The notes below the pieces were generated by a model, which worked only from the letters and a program-made list of their open reading frames with translations, was not told the DNA's origin and did no database searches. The position numbers and the translations under genes are program-made. Of a stretch of DNA of 64,000 bases, positions 33,301 through 42,851 are shown piece by piece. Within the stretch, counting starts at the first letter, position 1. Each line of letters starts with the position of its first letter. The stretch covers positions 62,001 through 126,000 of the forward strand of contig JAPQWV010000766.1 of the NCBI GenBank assembly GCA_027422505.1, given 5' to 3'. Source of the stretch: Craterostigma plantagineum. Its lineage: Eukaryota > Streptophyta > Magnoliopsida > Lamiales > Linderniaceae.

Positions 33301-34145
33301 ATGTCGGAACATAATTACAATCGAGAAATTAATTTTTGATTTTATGCGAGCGATTACTGAACTGAATTGATAAAATATATGCAATTCCTTTTCTTTCGAG
33401 CGCAAAACTTACAGTCGATAATTTCGATTTCAATCTTGTTATCGGTGGGAATTTTAGCGGTAACAAATTAATTTTTTCAACGATAAAATTACTCGATCGT
33501 AAAAGCACACAGCGATAATAGCGATCGAAAATTTTCTCGACGGTTGACTTAGTCTCTGTTTTCTCGATCGTAAATTTCGCAGCGAAAACCTTTTTAAAAT
33601 CGAAAATCTTTCTCGCTCAATAAATTTCATAGCGAAAAAAAATAATATTCACGCGCGAAAAATTTTCGATCGTAAATTTACATGGAAATCTAATTTCTTC
33701 GTAAATTTGCACGAAAATTTTTCTCGATAGTAAAATTTCTCGCCTACAGTATCACAGTGTCTGTTCAAACACTTAGAAATTTTCTAAGTCCTTTTTTCAA
33801 CTGTAGCTGTCATTAGCGAATAAAAATTTTTCGATCGCAAATATTCAATTCGAAATCACATTTAAGCAATGCAATTGAGAATTTCATTTCTCGAGCGATA
33901 AAAAGCACGGAGTGAATAGTACTTTAGCAGTTAGCAAAATTTTTGACCAATTTTGTTGAACTTACATGCATATGTCGAGAATAAAATTATTTCTTAAAAA
34001 ATTCACTCTATATGACCTATATGTGCATTGACATTTCCACTACAATTTTATCAAACATGTTATAAATAGCTTCATCATTATGGTTTGATAAATTTGAATT
34101 TCGACTAAATTTTAATCTAGCTAATGATTTGAATATGTATTTCAG
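30392..34145 (+). other. copia-I region between pol and the extra ORF
   Basis: 3.75 kb without convincing protein. In order: conserved stem-loops just after pol (30610-30694), an array of diverged CTTCTCC...GAGAAG units (31105-31385), an AT microsatellite (about 31880-31900), purine tracts GGGGGAG at 31013, 32108, 32307 and 32465, and a segment (32550-33900) full of TTCTCGATCGCAAA-like motifs. It ends in a splice-acceptor-like TATTTCAG directly before the ATG at 34146. Copia-O keeps the first half (54011-55500). Confidence 0.55.
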
Positions 34146-34537
34146 ATGGATCACTACCCTACCTACAACCATATATACGAGAAGGCCATGTACCTTAACG
34201 TCCACGACACGAACTTCCAACTGGATCTGACCACCTTCCGGTGTCCATACGACATCATCGTGTCCATACTGCAAGGCCATCCACTGTGGCATGCTCTTAC
34301 CGTGACGGTCTCAGTACCGATGGTCTACCTCCAGCAGTTTTGGGGAATGATCAAGAGTCTCATCATGAACGGGGCGTATCACTTCACCACCATTGTAGGG
34401 ACGAGGCGCATCTGTATGAGCAAGAATGAACTCAGACTTCTGCTTGACCTCCCTCACAACCAAACTTACGAACCCCTCCCATCAGATGAAGAATTGGTGC
34501 ATGATTTCCTCCAGATGGGATACCGTCCGCCGCTCAC
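34146..34537 (+). CDS. copia-I extra ORF, N-terminal part (interrupted by gypsy-G)
   Basis: It starts MDHYPTYNHIYEKAMYLNV and contains I-L-Q-G-H-P-L-W-H-A-L-T, V-P-M-V-Y-L-Q-Q-F-W and ICMSKNELRLLLDLP. I recall similar accessory frames placed after pol in some asterid copia elements, with an H-P-L-x-x-A-L and V-P-x-x-Y-x-Q-Q-x-W pattern. Their function is unknown to me. The frame is cut after M-G-Y-R-P-P-L by gypsy-G and its CTCAC duplication. Apparent codons beyond 34537 belong to the gypsy LTR. The ATG directly follows TTTCAG, so I infer that it is reached by splicing. Confidence 0.7.
34533..34537. repeat. Target site duplication of gypsy-G, left (CTCAC)
   Basis: CTCAC precedes the 5' LTR here and follows the 3' LTR at 47337-47341. 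It is a perfect 5-bp duplication. Confidence 0.95.
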
Positions 34538-34538
34538 T

Positions 34539-34564
34539 GATAAACGCATTTCAATGCGTTTATC
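34539..34564. repeat. Perfect hairpin at the start of the gypsy-G LTR
   Basis: Arms of 12 bp, GATAAACGCATT and its exact reverse complement, are separated by TC. The palindrome begins at the second base of the LTR. It recurs unchanged at 45871-45896 in the 3' LTR. Confidence 0.95.
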
Positions 34565-34725
34565 GTAGTATTTATTCGGGGTACAATAGAGCTTTAGCAA
34601 TTAAATTATGCATTTATTCGATATATTTACACTTGTTTTATTGTTGAAGAAGCTTAGGACGAGTCTCAGGCGAAAAGGAGCGAAAAACGAGGCAAAACGG
34701 CGCGAAAAGGGCAACACTGCCCTCG

Positions 34726-35031
34726 GTCACGGCCAGGCGCATCACGCGTCACGGCCGTGACGAGGGACAGCGCGCGGAGGAGTGGACACTGATGGTGGTC
34801 ATGGCCGTGACGTGCAATGCACGTGGCCGTGACCAAGTACAGAGAGCGAGCCAGACGATGGTCACGGCCGTGACGGCCAAGGCACTTGGCCGCGACCTGG
34901 GGCAGAGACCATCACTGATGATGGTCACGGCCGTGACCTATTATGCACTTGGCCGTGACCAAGGGCAGAAAATGACGAGACGCGGGCGATGATGGTCACG
35001 GCCGTGACGGACCATGTCCCAGGCCGTGACC
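34726..35031. repeat. Array of GTCACGGCCGTGAC palindromes in the 5' LTR
   Basis: Full 14-bp palindromes lie at 34748, 34861, 34924 and 34995, with a one-base variant at 34798. Each of the last four is followed 10-12 bp later by a half site GGCCGTGACC (or GGCCGCGACC). The unit is about 65 bp, with TGATGATG before and GGGCAGA after. The 3' LTR copy is 46058-46363. Frames of the type M-V-T-A-V-T-x-x-A-L-G-R-D are a by-product of the repeat. Confidence 0.9.
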
Positions 35032-36010
35032 GACACGGGAATCAGTATAAAAAGCCCAAATTCGACCCAGAAAAAGACACAACTTACCAGAGATCAAATC
35101 CAAACCATCTAGGGACGAATTTAGGGCGAAAAGAACACGGAATTACATCCCGGAGCGCAAGAGACGAAGCGACGACGAAATCACCCCCAATTGATCAGAG
35201 AACGAAGATTTATCAAGCGAGCGCCGATAATTCGCCAGTATTCAAGAATCATGAGTCTGCCTTCTCTATTCTCTAATTCTCTCGTTGTTCTCTCGTCTAT
35301 TATGCGTAGCTAAATCCCGTCTGTGTTTGGAATTAGATGAACGCTAGGATTAGTCGTACTTAAGACGTATATTATCGTGACTTTGTGTTTTGACTATTTA
35401 TCGTTCTATGAATATATTTCGTAGCTTTAATATGTCTATGTGTTAAAGTGATCGTGTGGAAAAACGTTTAGGGCGACAGCTAAACAACGTTTAGGCCGTT
35501 CATAGAAGATAGGATTCGAGTATAGGGCGAAAGCAAATACTCGATCATCGCCGTTAGTAATTATTGAATTTTAGATCCCCGCGAGCGTTTAGGGCGACAG
35601 CAAATTCGCGAGCGGGTAGGAAATTACTGCGATTTAGTCAAGATCACGTAGGAACGATTTTATTGTCTTAGTCAATAACACCTAGCGGGATTCGAATCCC
35701 GAGCACATCTTTATTATCTGAAGCTTCGTATCAGTTTTAAGCGTGCTATTTGAATCTCTAGTTGATTTAGGAACGATCTGTTAGGATAAGTCGTCAAACA
35801 AATTGCGTATTTTGTTTAGGCTAGATATCGAGTCGATAGGTCACTACTAGTAATTGATTTATTCCTTGTGTTCGATACTCGTTTACTCACTTTACTGCAC
35901 TACAAACGATAGGTCCATTGCATATCGCACGTCGGTGATAGTAATTAGGTATTCGTTTTAATTATTACTTGTCGCACTTTCCATTTGCAACCACGTGTCG
36001 ATCAAGTTTT

Positions 36011-36028
36011 TGGCGCCGTTGCCGGGGA
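36011..36028 (+). other. Primer binding site of gypsy-G (tRNA-Asp type)
   Basis: TGGCGCCGTTGCCGGGGA, six bases after the LTR end. This is the primer site typical of Athila-like plant gypsy elements, generally assigned to tRNA-Asp. Confidence 0.85.
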
Positions 36029-36184
36029 ATAAATTGATATTAGGAACACCGTAGTTCGGTACTTTAGCCACTGTGATTTCGACGTTTTCTCTGCTTTTAC
36101 TGTTTGCGTTATTTGTGTTATTTGCATTAGTTGTTTCCCTGCGTCGTTATTGATTCGTATTTTTATTCGTCGTATTTATTTACC

Positions 36185-37500
36185 TTTTCGCTAACCCGGA
36201 TTTCGTTGAAGCCGACCCGGATTTCGAACGAAAGTTGCGTAGGAAGCTTAAGTACGATACTGAAGGAGCGTCCACTAGCTCTCAGGACCACTTAGTTAGC
36301 TACTCAGAGGATAGTTCGCAGGAATCCATCCAGAATTCACGTGTAGAGGCAGCCGTAGATAGCCCCTACACAGAAGTAGACATGGCGGACCACCAGTGCC
36401 CGTCCATAACATTCCCGAGGAGGAACCATCACTTCAGGACCTCCCAAGAATGCCGCGCTAGGCGGTACGGAGTCGGCGATTGTCATTCCGCCGATCGAGA
36501 ACAACAATTTTGAACTGAAGCACTCTTGGCTTCAGATGATTTTCCAGACGGCCCAGTTCGAGGGCAACCCCGATGACGATCCTTACTCCCATCTGAAGGC
36601 GTTTCTGACGGTCACCGACACCATCAAAATCAATGGTGTTCCGGGCGACGCGATTAAGCTCATGTTGTTCCCGTTCTCTTTGAAGTTCAGAGCCAAGGAT
36701 TGGCTTGAGATGTTGCCACCTCTCTCGATCACCACCTGGGAGGAGCTGCGAGCCGCGTTTATCGGCCATTACTTCCCACTTTCGAAGGTGCTACGATTGA
36801 AGACAGAAATCTCTTTATTCCATCAGAAGGAGTCTGAAAATCTCTACGAGGTGTGGGAGCGTTACAAGGCGTTATTGAAGAGGTGCCCACAGCACGGGAT
36901 GTCGAAGGCAGCCCAGATCAACTGATTCCACGAGGGTCTCAATGATCAGACGGTCCATATGTTAGACGGAGCCGCAGGAGGAGGGCTCGTGAAGCTCAAC
37001 GCCACGGACGCGTGGAATTTGATTGAGGACTACTCGAGGAACAGTTTCATGAGGGGCAATACTAGGATGAAGACGACAGGCGTCTTTGGAGTGAGCGAGG
37101 AGACGGCCACTAACGCTAAGATCGAGGCGCTCCAGCAACAACTCGCCTCGACGAACTCTCAGCTACAGACGGTGATTGGTGCATTGCTTCCCAAGTCCGG
37201 GCAGACTCAGCCCGTGAATGCCGTAACGACCACCGCACCGACGCAGCATACGCCTTACGTGCCCTTGTGCGGAATTTGCGGCGCAGCCCACGAGACCTCA
37301 GATTGCCAACTTGGGCAGCCGCTGGAACACGTAGATTATGTGGGAAATTACCAAGGCGGCCAGCGAAGTTTCCAGCCTCGGGCACATCCAAACCTGGCGT
37401 ACGGGAATCAGAACCATCAGAGCCAAGGACCACCAGGATTTCAGCCCAGACCTTCCGATTCCAGAACGGGCCACCACGACAGTACCAGAACGCGCCCGCG
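36185..37500 (+). pseudogene. gag: gypsy-G gag
   Basis: Sequence from N-P-D-F-V-E-A-D-P-D-F-E-R-K-L-R-R-K-L near 36195 suggests a lost start codon. After a frameshift come N-N-F-E-L-K-H-S-W-L-Q and the retrotransposon gag domain: D-P-Y-S-H-L-K-A-F-L, LMLFPFSLKFRAKDWLEMLP, S-I-T-T-W-E-E-L, ENLYEVWERYKALLKRCP. A TGA (36922) interrupts Q-I-N/F-H-E-G-L. The open stretch 36959-37519 adds L-D-G-A-A-G-G and a short cysteine motif C-G-I-C-G-A-A-H-E-T-S-D-C. It forms the particle core. The frame shifts again near 37455 into the protease frame. Confidence 0.85.
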
Positions 37501-39065
37501 GGAGGATCCGACGACATGAGGGAGATGAAGGACATGATGAAGACACTCCTCACGAATTTCAGTAGCACCACCGCAGCCCACGAGAGCCGTATGACAAAGA
37601 TGGAGGAGTACATGGAGGCGAACGACTTGCGTGCTCAGAACACAGATGCCTCGCTCAAAAAGCTGGAGCAGCAGATGGGCCAGATGGCGAAGCAGTTGGC
37701 GGGGCGTACCCAGGGATCGCTCCCAAGCTACACCGAGCCAAAACCTAAGGAGTACTGCAAGGCGGTGACGCTAAGGAATGGGCGAGAATTGCAAGAAGTG
37801 CCCGCCAAAAAGAAGGCCAAGGAGAATGCCAACTTTGAGAACCACGACGAGCCCGAAGTTGAGGAGATCAGGGGCGACGATGTCGAGAAGGCCGACGCTG
37901 AGAAGGAAAAGGTGACGGGGATCCAACCGCCACCAGTGAAGCCATACCAGCCGAAGATCCCATACCCGGCTCGACTGAAGAAGGACAAGAACGAGGCTCA
38001 GTTTGGTAAATTTATGGGTATGTGTAAAGAGTTGCATATTAACTTACCTTTTGTTGAAGCTATTACGCAGATGCCCAGCTTCGCCAAGTTCTTGAAGGAC
38101 CTGCTGACGAACAGAAGGAAGCTCGAACACGTCTCAACCGTCTGCCTACGAGGAGAATGCTCGGCAATTCTACAAAGCAAAATCCCTAAGAAGCTCAAGG
38201 ATCCAGGGAGTTTTACTATTCCCTGTCTTATAGGAGATTTAATGATTGAGCGTGCGTTAGCAGACCTAGGCGCTAGTATTAATCTTATGCCGTATTCTAT
38301 GTTCAAGCGTTTAGGATTAGGTGAGCCACGACCCACTAGAATGAGCCTCCAACTAGCTGATAGGTCGTTGAAGTATCCTCGTGGTGTTATCGAGGATGTC
38401 TTAGTTAAAGTCGATAAGTTTGTGATTCCCGCAGATTTCGTTATTTTAGATATGGAGGAAGACGAGAATGTTCCCTTGATTTTAGGTAGACCGTTCCTAG
38501 CGACGAGGGAGACCATGATAGACGTTAGGAATGGGACTTTGACCCTGACAGTAGACGGCGAGAAAGTTACTTTTAATATGGCCGACTCGATGAAAAAGAG
38601 CGGCGAGCAAGATGATAAGTGTTACTTTTTGGACGTATTTGACCACGACTTTCTCTTTTCCGTGCAAGGTCTGTCACAGGTCGCCGATCACGACATGCAT
38701 ACACTTATGGCGATCGATGAGTGTGGGGAAGAGGTCGGCGAGCCGATCATAGCTATCGACGAGAGCAGCGAAGAGGACAAGGAAAAGAGCTCGGTCGAGG
38801 AGCCACCGGTCCTGGAATTGAAGCCGCTGCCCGACCACCTCGAGTACGCGTTTCTGAGCAACAACGGAGGGCTACCGGTCATCATCTCGTCGAACCTCGA
38901 CGATGGACAGAAGGGCCAGCTCTTAGACGTGTTGAAGGCACACAAGAAGGCGTTGGCGTGGAAGATATCCGACATAAGGGGTATCAACCCGAGCTATTGC
39001 ACGCACAAGATCCTCATGGAGGACAATTTCAAGCCGGTCGCTCAACGCCAAAGGCGGCTCAACCC
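37456..39065 (+). CDS. pol: gypsy-G Gag C-terminus and aspartic protease
   Basis: The open frame (37267-39072, of which the true part starts near 37456) reads [14 protein letters not shown], a coiled-coil stretch ([29 protein letters not shown]), then [49 protein letters not shown] (active D-L-G-A at 38263-38274) and [12 protein letters not shown]. This is the retropepsin of Athila-type elements. It ends with [12 protein letters not shown] at the entry to RT, where one base is missing near 39066. Confidence 0.9.
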
Positions 39066-39068
39066 AAC

Positions 39069-40680
39069 ATGAAGGACGTGGTAAAGAAGGAGGTGATCAA
39101 ATTGCTAGACGCGGGGATGATCTATCCCATTTCAGACAGCGCATGGGTCAGCCCGGTCCAAGTAGTACCAAAAAAAGGAGGCATGACGGTCGTCACCAAC
39201 GACAAGAACGAACTGATCCCGACGAGGACCGTGACCGGATGGCGCGTCTGCATCGACTACAGGAAGTTGAACGATGCCACGCGAAAGGATCATTTCCCTT
39301 TACCATTTATTGATCAAATGCTAGAAAAGTTAGCGGGCCACTCATTTTACTATTTTCTTGATGGCTTGTCAGGCTATTTACAGATCCCCATAGCACCCGA
39401 GGACCAAGAAAAGACAACATTCACTTGCCCGTTCGGAACGTTCGCGTACCGAAGGATGCCTTTCGGCTTATGCAATGCCCCAGCCACCTTCCAGCGATGC
39501 ATGATGGCCATATTCGACGAATTGGTAGGTGAGGTAATGGAGGTATTTATGGACGATTTTTCTATTTTTGGGTCGTCGTTTGAAGCATGCTTGTCAAATC
39601 TGAAATTCGTACTCGCACGATGCGAGGAAACGAACTTGGCACTTAATTGGGAAAAGTGCCACTTCATGGTTCGAGAGGGTATAGTCCTCGGTCACAAGAT
39701 CTCCTCTAAAGGAATCGAAGTTGACCGGGCCAAGTTAGAAACTATAGAGAAATTGCCTGTTCCCTCGAACGTGAAGTCGATTAGAAGCTTCCTAGGACAT
39801 GCGGGATTTTATCGGAGGTTTATCAAAGATTTTTCTAAGATTGCACGTCCCATGTCTAGATTGTTAGAGAAAGATGCCCCGTTTGATTTTAATGAAGAAT
39901 GTCTGCATGCTTTCAATTTACTTAAGGAAAGACTTATCGCAGCACCTATTATGGTAGCCCCTGATTGGGGGCTGCCCTTTGAACTAATGTGCGATGCTAG
40001 TGACTATGCAGTTGGGGCCGTGCTAGGACAACGTAAGGAAAACCATTTCAGGCCGATATACTACGCGAGTAAGACGCTAGACGCAGCCCAAGCCAATTAC
40101 ACGACCACCGAAAAAGAGTTGTTGGCCGTCGTGTTCGCGTTCGACAAGTTCAGGTCGTATCTGATCCTTTCCAAAGTTATTGTTTTCACTGACCACTCTG
40201 CTCTTAAGTATCTCTTAGCAAAGCCGGATGCCAAGCCCCGGCTGATCAGGTGGATCTTACTCTTACAAGAGTTCGACATCGAGATCCGTGATAAGAAGGG
40301 TGCAGAGAACTTGGCAGCGGATCACCTCTCTCGACTAGAGGAGTCCGAGATCTATAATAAGGACGATAGGGCGATACATGACCGGTTCCCAGACGAGCAT
40401 CTGTATTCGATACAGGTGGTAAGCCATGATACTCCCTGGTTTGCAGATTACGCTAACTATCTTGTTGCGAGGGTTCTGCCGAAAGAGTACACCAGTCAGC
40501 AAAAGAAGAAATTCTTTTCTGATTTAAGGTACTACTTTTGGGAAGACCCGTTTCTTTTCAGGCGATGTGCAGATCAGGTAATACGGCGATGCGTGGCCGC
40601 TCCAGAAACGACGCAGATCCTTAGGCACTGCCATAACGGACCGACCGGAGGCCACTACGCAGCCAACAGAACCGCCAGAA
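39069..40680 (+). CDS. pol: gypsy-G reverse transcriptase and RNase H
   Basis: It begins [20 protein letters not shown] and contains [33 protein letters not shown], the catalytic [10 protein letters not shown] (near 39546), [19 protein letters not shown], then RNase H with [14 protein letters not shown] and T-D-H-S-A-L-K-Y-L. It copies the element RNA into DNA. The C-terminal part (H-C-H...G-G-H-Y) starts the integrase zinc domain before a frameshift near 40680. All RT motifs look intact. The frame also extends upstream of 39069, but that part is only an alternative frame of the protease region. Confidence 0.92.
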
Positions 40681-40681
40681 G

Positions 40682-41719
40682 GTGTTGGAAAGCGGGTTCT
40701 ACTGGCCCACGATCTTCAAGGACGCCCAAAGGTACGTTGACACTTGTGATCGGTGTCAGCGCGCAGGTAATCTCTCCAAACGCAACGAAATGCCTCAGAA
40801 TTTCATCTTGGTATGCGAGATATTCGATGTGTGGGGTATAGATTTTATGGGTCCATTTCCTAGCTCGTGCAATAATAAGTACATCCTAGTTGCCGTCGAT
40901 TATGTGTCTAAGTGGGCCGAGGCGCAAGCCTTACCCACGAACGATGCTAGGGTAGTCGTTAGATTTTTGCGAGCATTATTTTCACGTTTTGGGGCACCTA
41001 GATGCATCATTAGTGATAGAGGCACTCACTTTTGTAACACCCAGTTTGCACGCACTTTAGAACGTTACGGTGTTAAGCATAGCCTATCCACCCCGTACCA
41101 TCCCCAAGCTAGTGGTCAAGTCGAAGTAGTGAATCGCGAGTTGAAACGCATTCTAGAGAAAACTATAGAGGGGAACCGTAGGGAGTGGGCGAACAAGTTA
41201 AATGATGCACTTTGGGCATATAGGACCGCATATAAGACCCCCATAGGTACTACGCCATATAGATTAGTCTATGGAAAAGCATGTCATCTTCCCGTAGAAA
41301 TAGAAAATAAGGCATATTGGGCCATCAAGTCCTTGGATCTTGATTTGGGGAACGCAGGCGGAAAGCGGCAACTCCAAATCAACGAATTAGACGAGTGGCG
41401 TTTATCGGCTTACGATAACGCTCGCATGTATAAGGAACGCTCTAAAGCCTATCATGATAAAAAGATTCGACAAAGGCGAGAGTTTCAGGAAGGGGACCAA
41501 GTCCTTCTTTTTAACTCTCGACTTAGGCTTTTTCCTGGCAAGCTTAGATCATGCTGGTCAGGACCGTTCACTGTTACCCGTGTTTTTCCTTATGGTACTG
41601 TTGAGATTTCAGGTATGGAGCAGGGTACTTTTAAGGTGAACGGCAGGTTGAAGCACTATCTCGCAGGCGAGGAAGATGCGACCGAGAGGGAAGTGCTGTA
41701 CTTGGACTTCCACACGTAA
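40682..41719 (+). CDS. pol: gypsy-G integrase
   Basis: 345 residues. The zinc-domain cysteines are C22 and C25 (T-C-D-R-C-Q). The catalytic triad is D54 (W-G-I-D-F-M-G-P-F), D112 (I-I-S-D-R-G-T-H-F) and E148 ([11 protein letters not shown]), with D-35-E spacing. Further on come [16 protein letters not shown] and the C-terminal [18 protein letters not shown] with W-S-G-P-F. No chromodomain is visible, as expected for Athila. The natural start lies upstream in the polyprotein, and a one-base change near 40680 separates it from RT. Confidence 0.93.
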   Translation: MLESGFYWPTIFKDAQRYVDTCDRCQRAGNLSKRNEMPQNFILVCEIFDVWGIDFMGPFPSSCNNKYILVAVDYVSKWAEAQALPTNDARVVVRFLRALFSRFGAPRCIISDRGTHFCNTQFARTLERYGVKHSLSTPYHPQASGQVEVVNRELKRILEKTIEGNRREWANKLNDALWAYRTAYKTPIGTTPYRLVYGKACHLPVEIENKAYWAIKSLDLDLGNAGGKRQLQINELDEWRLSAYDNARMYKERSKAYHDKKIRQRREFQEGDQVLLFNSRLRLFPGKLRSCWSGPFTVTRVFPYGTVEISGMEQGTFKVNGRLKHYLAGEEDATEREVLYLDFHT

Positions 41720-42180
41720 GCGAACGAAACGACGTCCGGCTAAAGACGGGAAAGTAAGCGCTTCTTGGGAGGCAACCCAGGTATTTTCATTTATGTCTTA
41801 GGTATAGCCTTAGTAAAAAAAAATAAAAAAATAAGGGTCACGGCCAACTGCTTAAGCAGTCACGGCCGTGACGCGATAGCGAGGCACCCTCTGCCTCCTG
41901 TCACGGCCGGGTGCTTAAGCTGTCACGGACGTGACACACCCCAGAAGCACACACTGCTTCATGTCACGGCCAACGACTTAGGTGGTCACGGCCGTGACAC
42001 CCTATAATAATAAAAAAAATAATAATAATAAAAATATATATATTAAAAAAAAATCCGGCCCGATTCCGTCACGGCCAACGACATAGTCGTCACGGCCGTG
42101 ACGTCAGGCAGAAGGGGCCGCTGCCACTGGTCACGGCCAAGACCTATATAGGTCACGACCGTGACCTAGGCGGAATCAAG
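41720..42180 (+). other. gypsy-G spacer after pol with second palindrome array
   Basis: Just after the pol stop, GGCTAAAGACGGGAAAG...GCGCTTCTTGGGAGGCAACCCA (41738-41780) resembles a conserved post-pol block of Athila-type elements, and TGGG-AGGCAA-CCCA can pair. Then follow five composite units of a half site GTCACGGCC and, 13-15 bp later, a full GTCACGGCCGTGAC: full sites at 41859, 41922 (one mismatch), 41985, 42089 and 42152 (one mismatch). An AT-rich insert interrupts them at 42000-42050. Confidence 0.8.
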
Positions 42181-42851
42181 TTATAAAAAAACCAATTTTT
42201 CCCTTTCTCCCCCATTTCTTCCTCTCTCTTTCTCTCCTCTCGTTTCCCCACTTCCTTCCCACCTCCTACCACCCCAAACATCGCCCTTTCCACCACCTAA
42301 GGCCGCCGCACCCATCCCTAATCCGGTAATCCACCTTCTAAACATCACAATTCGTCTCTTTCTATCATCAAAAACGCGAAGGTATGAATTTTCTTCCTCT
42401 TTGCACTATTTCGTTTTAAATTTTGCAAAATCTCGTCGAATTTGTGATTTTTGGATATGAATCTGTTCTTAATTGTTCATTACATGATCTATCTACTATT
42501 GGGTATGCTTACTTCGTTGAAATTAGTGCGAATTTTCGGAGTTTGACGAAGAACCCTAATTTCGATTTTGGGGCTTTTCGAAATTAAGCCCAATTTCATC
42601 TTCTTCGTGCTATTTTATGATGATTACATGCTATTGACATGTTGGGTATGCGTAATTTGTTGATTAGGAACATTAATCTTGGAATTGATATGCTTATCCC
42701 AACTTGCCCGTGACGTGTTCGACAAAATGCCGCTTTGAACTTTTGCATGTGATCGGGATTACTACAAGTCTCCTGTAACTATTTTGGTCGAGTCAGGTTG
42801 CTTGCGTTTATTTGCTATCTCTTTGAGCTCACACTTTCACTTTCAGGTACT
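42181..42851 (+). promoter_or_regulatory. Putative internal promoter, CT-rich leader and intron before the gypsy-G 3' ORF
   Basis: TTATAAAAAAACC (42181-42193) looks like a TATA box. A strongly CT-rich stretch typical of plant 5' leaders follows at 42200-42300. A donor-like GCGAAG/GTATGAAT lies at 42381-42382 and an acceptor-like TTTCACTTTCAG at 42835-42846, six bases before ATG at 42852. The 465-bp interval is T-rich, as plant introns are. All of this is inference from sequence signals. Nothing here shows transcription. Confidence 0.45.

Larger units (their letters stand above)
34538..36004 (+). repeat. gypsy-G 5' LTR
   Basis: 1467 bp. It opens with a hairpin-forming palindrome (34539-34564) and carries an array of GTCACGGCCGTGAC units (34726-35031). 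A TATAAAAAG box at 35045-35053 directly after the array is a likely core promoter, which would put the array in the upstream enhancer position. Confidence 0.93.

Noticed and set aside
34726..35031. Possible CRISPR-like array of spaced palindromes
   Set aside because: The units lie in a plant retrotransposon LTR, spacers are near-identical to one another, and no cas gene exists. It is a tandem repeat.
34792..35276. Open frames with repeated M-V-T-A-V-T-x-x-A-L-G-R-D peptides
   Set aside because: They lie wholly in the LTR and arise from the palindrome array. Identical frames occur in the other LTR.
37116..37613. 165-residue minus-strand frame
   Set aside because: Shadow of gypsy-G gag on the opposite strand. 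GC-rich codons leave the antisense open.
38721..39068. Upstream extension of the gypsy RT frame
   Set aside because: This part is an alternative frame over the protease region. The RT proper starts near 39069 after a one-base frameshift.
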